Assembly (NCBI GenBank): GCA_002794775.1 | Contig: NBAY01000048.1 | Coordinates: forward strand, 186,001-250,000 | DNA length: 64,000 bases | Origin: Porodaedalea pini | Lineage: Eukaryota; Basidiomycota; Agaricomycetes; Hymenochaetales; Hymenochaetaceae | Direction: 5' to 3' | In this document: positions 1-10,814 of the stretch, in pieces | How positions within the stretch are numbered: the first letter of the stretch is position 1 | Layout of the letters: each line of letters starts with the position of its first letter | The notes under the pieces: model-generated | The model's input: only the letters and a program-made list of their open reading frames with translations | What the model was told of the DNA's origin: nothing | Database searches by the model: none | Position numbers and translations under genes: made by a program

Positions 1-319
1 CCACGTCAATGCATGATCCCGTACATCCCGAATCCACGAGCGCATGTGCGTCCACCTCCCTCACTTCACCTTCCACGCTGTGTTCGACGTTCAGGAGAAG
101 GTCCAGCTGGCGCCCGCCAGTTCCTCTCATGAACAGCTGCTCATATTCTTCACTTTCCTTCACACCGGTGGGGACTTTGTACTCGGGAAAACCATCGACG
201 TCGTTTGCATTTATGTATTGTACAGACGGTTGGTTATATTTTAACGAGTCTGGATTCGAAGTCCCTTGTTCTTCTCGGTCAGTCGCCCCGATGGCTACGC
301 CTGACCACTCGCAAAACCC
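1..319 (-). CDS. Start of retrotransposon pol (protease), cut by window edge
   Basis: This is the 5' part of a pol reading frame running off the left edge. It is read -1 relative to gag and overlaps the gag end. The visible peptide is acidic and contains ALVDSGCTGSCIDV near the edge (about positions 5-46). D-S-G is the retropepsin catalytic motif, so the first domain is the aspartic protease that would process Gag-Pol. Reverse transcriptase, RNase H and integrase would lie outside the window. There is no obvious independent start codon, and the frame opens at the slippery site described separately, so expression as a Gag-Pol fusion is inferred. The frame is uninterrupted as far as it can be read. 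Confidence 0.8.
277..319 (-). promoter_or_regulatory. -1 ribosomal frameshift signal between gag and pol
   Basis: On the coding strand the heptamer GGGTTTT (313-319) sits in gag phase as G GGT TTT, an X XXY YYZ slippery site. A 6-nt spacer follows, then a hairpin whose outer stem GGTCAG (301-306) pairs exactly with CTGACC (277-282). Two more CG pairs can form inside a single mismatch. The gag stop TAG (295-297) lies in the loop. Slipping back one base enters exactly the frame that encodes the protease. Heptamer, spacing, stem and resulting frame are all seen directly; activity is inferred. Confidence 0.75.
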
Positions 320-1476
320 TGCGAGTCGACGACCTCTTCGTCATTGTCTTCTTCCTCCACATAGTTCTCCACAGTCGACCTCCGAGTGTCTACGACTTCC
401 TCGAAGGCCGACTCCTTCATCGCTCCGAGCTCATCGGCGAGGACATGACGTTCGCCTGGCGCCATCAGTTCCAGCATGCGCTGGATGATCGGTTTCGCTT
501 GCGGGCACTTGTCCTTGAAGTGGCCCAACCCGCCACAGATCCAGCACGCGCGTCGTCGTTGTGCCTCGTTCATTGAGACGTCCATCGGCTGACCAGTGCC
601 TCCAAAGGTGACGCCGGTCGCGTCACGTCTGTCGACGTGAGGGGCCGCTACCTGACGGCGAGCTGGGGGTGCTTGTTGTGGTAAGCGAGGAGAGGGAAGA
701 AAGGCACGTCCTCGTTGGATAGCGCGAATCTGCTGTTCGCCGCGGTCTATTTCGATCACCTTGTTCTTCCAATCCTCGTATTTCGTTGGAACTGGCGTCG
801 ACCTTAGCACTCCATGGACCACCTCGATGTTCATCGCTCGCTTGAGGCGATCGCAGATGACACTGTCGTCTTTCAGCTCGGCGCACTTGATGATCACGTC
901 GAACTTCTGGAAGAACTCGTCTGCGGTTAGGTCCTTCTGAACCTTATCTCGGAAATCCTTCAGCGCTTTCTCCTTGCGATTCGGGTCATTGAACGAGGTG
1001 TCGAGTCGTTCCTGGAATCTTTCCCAGCTGTCGGTGAAGGTGACGATTCCCGACGTTGTCGACTCCTCGACATAGTTCTGCGCCCACGTTGCCGCATTAC
1101 CACCCTTCAGGTAGGAGAGAGCTACATAAATCTTACTCTCTGACGTAGGGTATCGACTTGGATTTGCGGATACGAAAAGAAGGACTTCACGTCTGAAGTC
1201 GAGGTAATCGTCACCACCAGTGAATTCACGTGGTCGGGCGACGTCGATGTTTGGTACAGCAGCGGTACTAGGGCCTGCTGGGGTGTTTGCGGCTTGGTGA
1301 GCGAAGGCGCCCACTACGATCGCCGTGATTTGCTCCAACTGTTGTGTGCTGAAGCCTGTCGTTGACATTGTTGTTCTAGGTGTGTCCGTTTGTCGCTCAG
1401 GGGGGGTCGGTGGTGATGAGTCTCGTCGCGCTTCTCTATACGGTCCTGGGATCGGTGGGAGAACGGTTGACGTCAA
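295..1476 (-). CDS. Retrotransposon Gag with CCHC zinc knuckle (Ty3/Gypsy-like)
   Basis: A 393-residue protein. After a Pro/Thr-rich N-terminus, roughly residues 75-240 resemble the fungal retrotransposon gag domain (FTGGDDYLDFRREV and a TWAQNYVE-like segment). A CX2CX4HX4C zinc knuckle, CWICGGLGHFKDKC, lies at residues 311-324, and the tail is acidic. Gag forms the virus-like particle and packages the element's RNA. The first Met of the frame was taken; an internal Met at about residue 37 (MSTTGFS) is an alternative. There are no internal stops, so this may be a recent copy. Ty3/Gypsy assignment rests on gag type and gag-protease order, since integrase and RT are not visible. Confidence 0.88.
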   Translation of the reverse strand: MTSTVLPPIPGPYREARRDSSPPTPPERQTDTPRTTMSTTGFSTQQLEQITAIVVGAFAHQAANTPAGPSTAAVPNIDVARPREFTGGDDYLDFRREVLLFVSANPSRYPTSESKIYVALSYLKGGNAATWAQNYVEESTTSGIVTFTDSWERFQERLDTSFNDPNRKEKALKDFRDKVQKDLTADEFFQKFDVIIKCAELKDDSVICDRLKRAMNIEVVHGVLRSTPVPTKYEDWKNKVIEIDRGEQQIRAIQRGRAFLPSPRLPQQAPPARRQVAAPHVDRRDATGVTFGGTGQPMDVSMNEAQRRRACWICGGLGHFKDKCPQAKPIIQRMLELMAPGERHVLADELGAMKESAFEEVVDTRRSTVENYVEEEDNDEEVVDSQGFASGQA

Positions 1477-2503
1477 AAGCGATGGTGAAATCGGGGTTGT
1501 CTGATCTATCGGCGCAGGAGCCCACTTTAATCTTCTTCCTCCTTCAAGCGTCGAATACCAGAGTCCTTTCTCTGGACGCCACCAGATAACGTATTCAACG
1601 CCTGTTTGAGTAACCGTGAACCAGGAGCGGTGTTCCTCGTTGTACCAGGAACGAGACGGGAGAGCACGACGTTGTTCCTCGTCAAGATCTATGTTGACGA
1701 TGGAGGAGGAACAGGGATCGGGTGTGCGTTGGTACCGGGGTTACGCCAACATTGAGCGGGTTCATCAGCGAAGTTGATGACGAGGCGGTAGGATCCGAGT
1801 GAGATCACAAACGAGATTGTCGTCGAAGTTTGTACTCGTCTGGTTACCCACGTCCACGTCAGGTGCGTGCTCCACCAGAGGCTAATCCGGAGAGCCAGGG
1901 TCGGAAAAGGTTGGTTGAAGTGATTACTTAATACACGAACGTCCGGAAACGTCCGGGCAGGGTTGAGGGTTGTCGTTTAGGGGGTTTACACGTCAGGTCC
2001 TTCGAGGGGAGTACTCCTCTAGACCGAGTGAGGGCGAGTCGACAGCGACGACGTACGCTGGGGATGAGCCTGGGTGAGGTTCTGCTTTTATGTTAGGCGG
2101 GAGTCCGGGAGATGACTCGGACTGGGCAGGTCTCGGCTGACTGTTGTCTGGGACGTGCTGTACTCGAGCGTAGACTCGGGACACGCTTACTCAGGCTAGG
2201 TCGTCGCGGAGGTAAGAGGATTAATACAAGTCTAAACTAATACAAGGGGGACAAGTCTCACCTAGGTCGTCGCGGAGGTAAGAGGAAAAGCAGAACAAGG
2301 AGTTCATGCAATTCCTGAGACCTTATATAGTGACGACCGTGAGACTATATTGCCTAACATTACCTAACGAGTGGGAATGGAACGAATGAAGGCAGTGTGG
2401 GAATGATTGTGTATGATGGGTAAATATAATGAAAAGGACGAATATAATAAAGGAAATGGTAAAAGGGGAGGTAAAGGAAAAGGTGAAAGTTCAGGTTCTA
2501 ACA
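1477..2503 (-). mobile_element. Putative 5' LTR and leader of the retrotransposon
   Basis: This non-coding stretch lies upstream of gag. Read on the minus strand, a plausible LTR start TGTTAG is at 2503-2498, exactly where similarity to the pogo coding sequence ends. A second TGTTAGG occurs at 2359. A TATA-like CTATATAAGG lies near 2320-2330. A TGGTGGCGTCCAGAG segment near 1575-1590 could be the primer-binding region. The 3' LTR is outside the window, so the ends cannot be fixed by comparison. Boundaries are tentative. Confidence 0.45.
2196..2286. repeat. 25-bp direct repeat inside the putative LTR
   Basis: Two exact copies of a 25-bp unit beginning CTAGGTCGTCGCGG lie at 2196-2220 and 2262-2286, 66 bp apart. 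They are near the inferred transcription start of the LTR and could be promoter elements or a local duplication. Confidence 0.8.
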
Positions 2504-3174
2504 GCCCCTCTGCAAAGCTGAGAATCTTGAGACAATCGCCATTTGTGTAAGAAATGTGCTTCTGCACCGGATGAACAGTGGCTGTGATGGACCAGTTCCC
2601 AAAGGTCTTTGGTTTCAGTGCTCTGCCATGAGAAGGCTTCTTTGGTGGGATATCAGCTTCCGGAAGTGCAGGAAGCACTGAAAGTGCGGGAAGTTCAGGA
2701 AGTATGGAAAGCTCAGGACCCTTGACTGGATCTGGCCTAGAAGCATCAAGAAGCATAGGAGAGCTGTCCCAAGAGTGTGACCATTGAATTTCACTGGCAT
2801 CCTTCAGAGTGCCATCTGGGTTTTGTGCACAGCCTAGCTCCTCAGATGGTGGCATAGGGAAGGAGGAGAGAGGTGTCTATCATTTTTTTTTCACTTATTA
2901 TTTAGTTTGTGCAAGCCACTAAACTATCGGTGGCATGTTTGCTAAGATACATATCATCACAGTCTAGATATATGGGGATATACATGGTCAGCTGACTACC
3001 TCCATATAAGAATTTTTGCCTTAAATTTCTACCAAAGGGTCAGTTCTTATTTCTTATAGCAATAGTTCTTATAGGACCCTGAATTTCCTGCCTACTGTGT
3101 CAGTGGACCTAGAATTCGGTTCTTAGGTACAGGTAGTTCTTATCCACAAGGATTCTTATAGACAGGTTCCACTG
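2504..3174 (-). mobile_element. Truncated pogo/Fot1-like DNA transposon
   Basis: The right end reads, on the minus strand, CAGTGGAACCTGTCTATAAG (3174-3155) next to a TA dinucleotide (3175-3176). This matches the CAGTNGAACCT termini and TA target of Tc1/pogo elements. About 320 bp inside, a reading frame opens at 2855 (MPPSEELGCAQNPDGT...). It is Pro/Leu-rich and resembles uncharacterised proteins near the ends of fungal elements. Its similarity stops about where the retrotransposon LTR starts (2503), suggesting interruption by that insertion. No catalytic DDE residues are present, so the family is judged on terminal sequence alone. Confidence 0.45.
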
Positions 3175-3399
3175 TATCTGCTATTGGGTAAACAGAATGT
3201 ACAACATACTTATCCTACACTTTGAAGATTTGCTCAAGTGTTGAGCTCAGGCTCAAAGGTGGCCGACCTGATGTCCTAATTCCAAGAAATTGTCATTGAT
3301 CCTGAAGACACTCTACCTTCTGCCAGTCAAAAATGCAGCTGTGTTATGTCCCCAAAATCTACTGCACTTGCAACAGAGATGGAAGATGAACTTCTGAAA

Positions 3400-3611
3400 T
3401 TACACTGTATGTTGAGACTGGAACTCATAGAAGCTAGCCATACTACTCTGGCTTCTACTCTGGCTTCTATGAGCTCCAAGCTCAGAGACGATACAGCTGC
3501 CATCAGGCAAGTAGATGACAGACAAGACAGAGAATGGATGCTCTACAAATGATTCTTGAATGATGTTTCCAGTACGTGCATCCCACTGTTTGATTGTTCC
3601 ATTGTCAGTGC
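3400..3611 (-). pseudogene. C-terminal WD40 fragment of kinase-WD40 copy A, severed by the hAT
   Basis: The minus strand encodes the second half of one WD40 blade (TIKQWDARTGNII) and the first part of the next (FSVLSVIYLPDGSCIVS), followed by a Ser/Gln-rich tail. The blade's first half, SVTFSPDGRFIISGTD, is 12.5 kb away at 16128-16180. Removing the hAT and one target-duplication copy joins the two halves in frame at SGTDNGT. This stretch is therefore the 3' end of the gene annotated at 16128-18480. Between it and the pogo end (3175-3399) nothing codes recognisably. Confidence 0.85.
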
Positions 3612-3635
3612 TACAGCTCCACACCTTATCTTATA
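3604..3635. repeat. hAT left end: target duplication plus 24-bp TIR
   Basis: GTCAGTGC (3604-3611) is the target duplication. The TIR occupies 3612-3635, beginning TACAGCTCCACACC. Confidence 0.9.
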
Positions 3636-4341
3636 GGCCCTTATAAGGTGAGCCTTATAAGGGATAAGCCTTATACTTATAGGTTTCCGAGCCACATTTA
3701 TAAGGCCTTATATATAAGGCCTTATCCTTATAAAAAGTCGAAAATTTTCTCTTATATGCCTTATAAGGAATTTAGTTAAGTAATCTGGATGTCTGGAGAG
3801 GTGAGCTGAAAATTTGTTCACGCATGGCAGCAACCGCGTGTTGCAGCCACGCTCATTTCCTTATCACCTCCACCCACTGTCCCACCTCCCACCTACCGCT
3901 CCCTCCCTCCCTCCCTCCCTCCCTCCACTACCTCTGTATCTCCCTCTGAGTTTCCGGGCATCCACTTACATATTTATTTCATATTGGGGACAGTTGTCTT
4001 CTAACAACAATCTTCTGGCCTGAGAGGATTTGCGTAGTGAGTAAATCTTAGATTTCTCTCGCAACATGCAGAAACTGATATCTTTCCATCAGAGCATATT
4101 CTTGCATGACAGGACTGACCAGAACTGACCAGATAAGTTTATCAAGATCCATTTCATGCTCATGCGAAGGACCAAATCATCTATTTACAGGGTCGGTCAG
4201 TCTAGCATGGTAATTTGCGTTGGTGGTGAAGAGTCAGGGTGGTGAAGGTTCTTGTAGAAGGTGTCTATGCTCGGTTGGTAAAAGGTATGAAGACAAATCT
4301 ATTCTAACTGGATTTCTTGCTGATGACTTGTTCAGGGTTAG
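3636..4341. other. hAT left subterminal region, no gene
   Basis: 3636-3780 is dense in CCTTATAAGG and TAAGGCCTTA palindromes, probably transposase-binding motifs. A (CCCT)n microsatellite lies at about 3898-3926. I see no coding potential on either strand up to the MITE. Confidence 0.7.
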
Positions 4342-4521
4342 ACTTGAGGTAGTGGGCCATTGGGATGGCAAGCTACAATTACTGTTTACTGAATAGTAAA
4401 TAATTAACTAATGAGAATAATGTTTTAGTATAACTTTCAAGCTTTAGTCTTCTCATATAAAATGAAAGACACAGGAAACAGTAATCATAGCTTGCCGTCC
4501 CAATGGCCCACTACCTCAAGT
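4342..4521. mobile_element. 180-bp MITE with 46-bp terminal inverted repeats
   Basis: 4342-4387 (ACTTGAGGTAGTGGGCCATT...) is repeated inverted at 4476-4521 with only a few mismatches. About 88 bp of AT-rich, non-coding sequence lies between. TTA occurs just outside both ends (4338-4340 and 4521-4523), a possible 3-bp duplication of PIF/Harbinger type, but two extra bases on the left make the exact ends uncertain. It sits against the truncated 3' end of the PRP8 copy, at a splice donor. Confidence 0.8.
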
Positions 4522-4524
4522 TAC

Positions 4525-7500
4525 CTTGTATGCAAAGAACAGCAATATGTCTGTGCATGAGCTATAAAGAAGGACTTTGAGAAATAGTTCTGTTGCTAAG
4601 TGATTCTGACTCATAAGTTCATCTTGTAACTCTTACGAGGATGGATTGTCTCCTTCTGGACTGTCTCAATCTACAAAGGCTCAAGCTCCCGATTGAAGAC
4701 CTGACATAAGTCCATGATGATGCTCTCGTGGATCTTCTGCAACAAGTGGGCACAGAAGATCTGAATGAGAGAGATCTTTAGGGTCAGGATCTTTCTGTGC
4801 ATGAAAATGCCGGTCAAATCCAATTGCACTTGGAAACCGACATAGATGTTCGCACGATTGATAGTCGGACTTCACCAAAGTGTGAATTGACGGTTAGGAA
4901 TTTGATTAAGACCAGATCATTGAGCATTTGTCAACTTCTTGTATCTCATTGACTCTTCGAATCCAGATGCTTTCTCCCAGAACAGACCCTCCCAAGTTGG
5001 TAAGTAGGTGCCTTTGAAAAGTGTATGCTCTAGGATTCCTTCAACGCCCCCCAAAGCTGCAATGACATCAACACGGTAGTTGTTCAACTGCCAGAGCTTG
5101 CCATCGTGTTGCTATGACGTCCACCAAAAAGGATTGCTGCAAAGATAATTCGTTAGAAAGAGGTTGTAGGGTAAAAACAAAATACTCACTGTTTCAGGAG
5201 CTGATACTGCTTCCAGTCTGTCCGCACACGCCAACCATGGTCATACGCCAGACTGAACGACGCCACCGAGTCAGCTTTGAACTTTGAGCAAGCAATAGGC
5301 TGAACTTACATATGACGGCCTTTCTGGAACAATGTGTTAATACGAGGGATGCCGCGATCCCAGCTATCCTCCAGATCTTTCAGTGTCAGTCGATGATTTT
5401 GCGCATTCGCTTCCTTCCTCTTCATTGAATATTCCGACCAAGCACGAGCCGAGTCCAAAAACTCCGCTTCCCAAGGCTGAAGGTATTGATGCAAGTTGGG
5501 AATGAGCTGGTCATCCTCATGGGTCATACCGGCGCGGAAGTGAGTTACTGCATTTGAGGGTATGAGTTACAATTATCGATAGAGATGCTTCAGTAAGGAA
5601 ATGTACACACCTCCCACATTGGTCTGCTTGGACCATCGGAGATCGCTCTGAGGAATAAGCACGTGACCCATAGACAACATTCCAAGGCCATCGAGTTCCT
5701 ATACGACAACAGTTCAGCAAGATATGATATACATAAGAGTTGGGATGCTTACTTTAGGGGTGTAGAAGACGACCGGAGGGAAACGCGAAGGCATCTTACT
5801 GTTCAAGCCGATCTTGACACGGGTCTGCATTTTGTTCTCAGCCTTCACCAAAGCATCAAGCAGCTCGTTCGTATGGATGACGGCCTCCCGATAGTAGATC
5901 ATCAGACCAATGATCGCAGTGTCCCATTTGTTGACAATCTTGGAAAAGGTGGTAGAGCCTGAGTTCATGAGGACCTGGCGGATACGGTTGTTAAACTGTT
6001 GAACACTTATGAAATTCTTCAGCGTTACATATTCCATGGAAGCTTTAATATTCTTACCTTCGTCGGAGACGCGGAGGAAGGCTTGTGCAGTACGCTCCTT
6101 CAACTGCTCGTTGGTCAAGTTCCACACCCCGTCCTTGAGCGAGAACTGCTCTCCAGTCATTGTCCGGATCTTCGGCAGAATGCGCACCTCGAAGCCGCTC
6201 ATCGAGAAGAGTAGCTGAGGGTTGTTTTTAGAGTAGACACTAACAAACGGATCTTCCCATTCAATCGTCGTCAAAGAACGACGCAGGCTCTGCTTCATGT
6301 TCCAGAACACAGCTCGACCTAGATTGACGTCGTGCTTGATCAGGCGCATACGGCAATCCCGCGGCCAACATCTCTTGTTGTCATATCCAATAACGTTGTT
6401 GTTTGTTAGATCCAGATTCGCGTTGAGGTAACGTTGTATAAGGTCGCGTGATTCCTCGGCGGTGAAGCGGAATGAAATATGCAAACGATCAACATAACGA
6501 GAATAGAGACGGACTGGATGGCGTGTCTCGGTCGCAGAATCACGGTACTGCAGGAAATTATTGGGCAGTTGTGGGGGACGCGCCATTTCACTTGCGCGTT
6601 GCAAGCCGAGGATGAGAAGTTCGAGGACAAGACCATAGTATTGGAAGACAAAGGCAGTATATGTTCGTATGTGCCATATCTTTGCAGGTGCGAACACAGT
6701 TATTCTTCGCTGTGATATAGTCCGCAAGATTATGGTCGAGAATAAGATGAAGCAGACGGTTGAGAAGGGTCAGGTCAATCTTTTCGTAGATTCGACAGTA
6801 CGGTCTCCATCATCACTACGCATTCGCCCTCGCTCGTCTCCCAGATGTCCGTCAAGTTATTGATACCCTGGCACCACTTGTACACTAGAAGGGGAGGAGG
6901 TTCAGTGTCCACAGGCTTGATCCACGCCGGGAATAACCCGCGCTTGTCAGCCTCAAAGAATAAGAACTGGTCAAGATATGCGAGCTTGTCATATGTGTCG
7001 AAGAACTCAGTGCCTGCCTCTTTGAAGGCTCGCTGAGTGAGCAAGAGACGCTTGATCCTAGACAAACCTGCACGCGAATCAATAAGCTACACCCTACGAC
7101 CAATTAGAAAAAGAACATACATTTGTGTGGATTGTCATACACCTGCTCAATGAGAGCAAGCTCCTCACGCTGAGATTGGTTAAGACGATCTTTGACGCTG
7201 TACGCCTCTTTCAACTTCTCAAGAGCCAACACGAGCAACTTCGTGTCATGCTTGTACGAAAGGGGACTGTATGGAAACATCAATGGGAATTACTTAAAAA
7301 CATAGTTAATTGAATCTTACGGGAATGGGATGGGTGCAATTTCCGACTCTCAAGCCAGTGGTCCGTCGATGTGTAGATCGCAACGGCCTCCTCAGCACTA
7401 ACGTAAGGACCATCTTTGAGGTAAGCATGCTGAAGCTCCTGCTCAGCTTTCAAGTACAGTCGAGTAAGACGCCCTAAGTTCTTCTTGACCACAGCCTTGT

Positions 7501-10041
7501 CGACAGTCGCACCGCACCTGACACGCTCGCGAATGTAGTGCGCAACCGAGCACCACCAGTCCGCCTTGCTCTTGATGTACCGCAGGATGATGTTCTCGAT
7601 TGCAGTCGGCATGCCCGGGACCTTCCATGGAGCTGTAGAATAAGGCTTAGTACGCAAAGTCCAGATTCAACCAAACGACGTACTGTTTGCCTTCCAGCAG
7701 TGCCACGCTTCTGACAAGTGCTGCAAGATAGTCTTCGCCTTGTTCTGCTTGATCCACTCCGGCATCATATCAAGAATATCGTGCATCACGGCAGTGCGTA
7801 ATTCCAAGTCATAGTGCTATTCGACACGCTGCTTCGTGACCGTCTTTGCGATGCCCTTGCTGCTGAGACCCTCGAACTGACGCGCAAGCAAGTTTGTGAG
7901 CCAGTGCTCAAGCAGTGGTACAATTCCATGCATGAAGAAGAGCCACACTCGCCAACCTGGAGCCCCAAACCCACAGCCTGGTCCCTTACCAACAGGTCCC
8001 GTATTGAAGCGATAGTAGATTAGATGATTGAGATCTTTGCACGTCCGGATCTGACACATAAGTTTGTACTTGTAACGGTACATGCCGGTGAGCGCGCCGA
8101 TATGTGCAAAGATATACTGCAATGCATCCGCCAGTTGGAAGGCATCCACATTGCTAAGCCGGAATTGGACGTGCGCATCGACGACGAGCTTCGTGAGGCG
8201 AAGAGTTTCACGGCACAAATGGAATGCATTTCCAAAGCAAGCCTTTCTGTGTTCCTTCGTCGTGAGCGTCTTTACCGGCTTCAGATTCACGTTGTAATCG
8301 AGATGAAGGTAGTTCAAGTTCTAGAAGGATTGGAAGTCAGAATGATATAACGCAGCTTTCCCAACGATCATACCTTGCGACGGACGAGCAAGTTCAGCAT
8401 GTTGTATCCTTGCCTGCACACTTGCAAACAAGCCTCCACCCAGTCCAGTTTTGTGGTCTGGAAAAAATTCGTCGCCTTCAACTGACGGAACAGGTTCTCT
8501 TTCGTCATCGGCTTCTCCGGCCTCGTCTTCAGCTCGTTGAGAACAAAGCACTTGAGTAGCTTCTGGTACGACACGCGAACCTTTACAGGCTGGTTCGGTG
8601 GGCAGTGCTCCAACTACCAATTCTTCACCAATGGTACATCTTGCGCGCGGCCCATGTGTCCCGAGCGGCGACTGTAAGGCGCCGGCGCCCACCATAAGGC
8701 AATACCGTCCGCAGTGCTCTCCTTCTCCAAATCTTTATCCGAGAGGAATGGCTCAACCTCATCTGGTAGCTCGAATTCATCCTCGTCCGCGCCGTTGGGT
8801 CCGAAGATTTCGTCCTCATGAGAAACGAGAAGCGCATTCTTTGGTTGGAAACCACGAAGGGAGACAGGGTTAATGAGCGGATCGAAGTAGAAAGCAGGCA
8901 AGTCAGGATCGTCCGTGCGTATGTAGATGTTCTTCAACGTATGGTAAGGCGAAATATGCACAGAACGTGGAAGAGGATTGTACAGGTGCGGGAAAGCAAC
9001 ATTGTATTCAGTACGACTCTGCTGACGAATAATGATCTTGTTGATGTCATTGAACTCGTTCAATCCTCGTCAAAAGAGCCCATGTCCCTATACAGAGGCT
9101 CGAACTTAGGACCACCAGGAATGGCCAGATTGAGTGCTTTAGCGGTGAAGAAAGACTTCTTGTCGAACAAGTAACTCGAGTTACTGTCGGTGTGATCCGA
9201 GAGGAGTGACCGACCGAGTCGATACAAGTTGGCCATGATGGGGAGTGAAAGCGACCAGTATTTGTAGGACGAACCATTGACGTGCGGAGTGTCAATCAAT
9301 GGCTTCGGATCATAAAACCAATCAATTATAGCACTGTCCTCCTCCTCATCCAGGTCAAGTTGAATGGCTTCCAGCGGCTCGACATCCAGCACGTTGTCCC
9401 CATAGTCGAGAGGAGGTTCTTCGTCGTCGAAGAATGGGAAGCGCGTACGCTTGAAGTGTCGACGGTCGCGCTTCTCGCGACGCATAGCAAGCCACATGGA
9501 GCTCCACTGAGCATGATACACCGGCTCAATGACACGCGGAATCTCGTTGACAAAAGTGATTGCACCCGTGATATGGTAGAGGACAGGCACTTCGCGGACC
9601 TACTCCCAGGGATACGGGATGTTTTCGAGCAGTTTCATGACCGCATGGGGGACGTATTTGAACGCACCGAGATGTACACGCTTATCATTACGGAACTTGC
9701 GGTTACTCGTGTCTCCATAATCTTTTAAAATCTTGCGAACGTGCTCGGGTGGAAGATCCTGTAAACAACAGAACACGCGTCGTCAGCACTCAAGTTGCAT
9801 GTCACTTACCAATGGAACGAAGGCACACCTGCTTCCCAGTATCAACAAATCCACCTTTGCGCTTCTCGCCATAGCGCTTGTTCTGCATCTGGATCCACTT
9901 ATGGGACTTTTGCGCGAGTACCTCTGGCGGCATCCGCGAACTCGAAGGTTCGCCAGCGGAAGACATAGGCATGCCCGGCGGGGGAGGCGGCATCCCGGGC
10001 GTCGTGTCGATAGCACTGGGAGCACCTGGCGGGGCACCCAT
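4525..10041 (-). pseudogene. prp8: PRP8 spliceosome factor, 3'-truncated copy captured in the hAT
   Basis: PRP8 is the U5 snRNP scaffold at the spliceosome's catalytic core. The copy starts around MGAPPGAPS...MPPPPPGMP. It continues through [75 protein letters not shown] and [14 protein letters not shown] to SSCTDILLFFAYK. It stops near residue 1,780 of the usual 2,330, so the rest of the RNase H-like domain and the Jab1/MPN domain are missing. Introns are retained, so it was copied from DNA. In-frame stops lie at 9600-9602 (PWE*VREV), 8614-8616 (NW*LEHC), 7817-7819 (VE*HYD) and 4671-4673 (EPL*IET). Two of these replace an expected Gln. The amino-acid sequence is otherwise very well kept, implying recent capture. 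A functional PRP8 must exist elsewhere. Confidence 0.92.
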
Positions 10042-10814
10042 AGCGAGGTCATCGTTTACGTTTTGATCGAGTGCTACAATACCATCTGCGACGTCATCGT
10101 CCGCTGCATTCGTGTTGATAACGATATGTGCATCCAAATCGACATCGAGCGCATCAGACGTACCCGCGACACCTACATCGGCTGCACCGGTCGCCGCTGG
10201 CGAGGGAGAGTCTGCAACGATTCCGACTGTCCAACGTCCGTGGGGAAGTGAAGGAGGCGGGGGCAAGTCTTCGTCCATGTCCTGGTCGTGTGATGTCGTC
10301 GTCTCCATCTCGACATCACCATCCGCATCCGGCTCGCCATCATCCTCCGTCTCTGTGTCAGGCCTCGAAGTTGATGTCGAGGGCGTTGCCGCTTCTGCCA
10401 CCATCCGGGCGCGAATTGTTAGAGAGCGCGCCATCGACGCACCGCAGTTGCCTGCTCGCGTGCATTCGGCTGTGTGTCCCAAACTCGGCACGCCACGACC
10501 GTGCTACGCTAGATCTGTCGTGCCCTGGTACAATGACCGTACTTGTTGGGGTACCTGAGCCAGACGGCGTCGCATTCGCAGACGTGTCAGTTGAGACGAA
10601 CGTCTCAGCATCCAATGTAGCAACGCTTTGTTCTTCCTGAAAGGCCCTCAGATCAGTCAGCCAATAACAAAGATGATGGATGACTCACCTCGGCGTTCGC
10701 AAGGGATCGTTCGATAGCGAGCAGTCTGACGAGTTCTTGGGCCTGCTCGCGCCGACGCTGTTCTAATTGCTGCTGCCGTCGTTGCTGACGCTGTTCACGG
10801 GTCTCGCGTGGTAT
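10042..10814 (-). pseudogene. Unrecognised coding fragments between the BTB and PRP8 pieces
   Basis: Reading towards PRP8 there is a Gln/Arg-rich coiled-coil-like segment (TREQRQQRRQQQLEQRRR), then a Ser/Thr-rich stretch, then an Asp-rich low-complexity stretch (for example TETEDDGEPDADGD). They lie in different frames joined by an apparent intron near 10640-10690 and at least one frameshift. None resembles the BTB continuation expected after GELTTLRLP or a usual PRP8 N-terminus. This could be a fragment of a third captured gene or degenerate leader sequence. I cannot name it. Confidence 0.4.

Noticed and set aside
4525..10041. PRP8 intein or homing endonuclease inside the PRP8 copy
   Set aside because: PRP8 inteins are common in fungi, but all visible exons run continuously through conserved PRP8 sequence with only short introns, so there is no room for one.
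4525..10041. Functional PRP8 gene
   Set aside because: Four in-frame stops fall inside conserved blocks where no intron fits, and the last quarter is missing.
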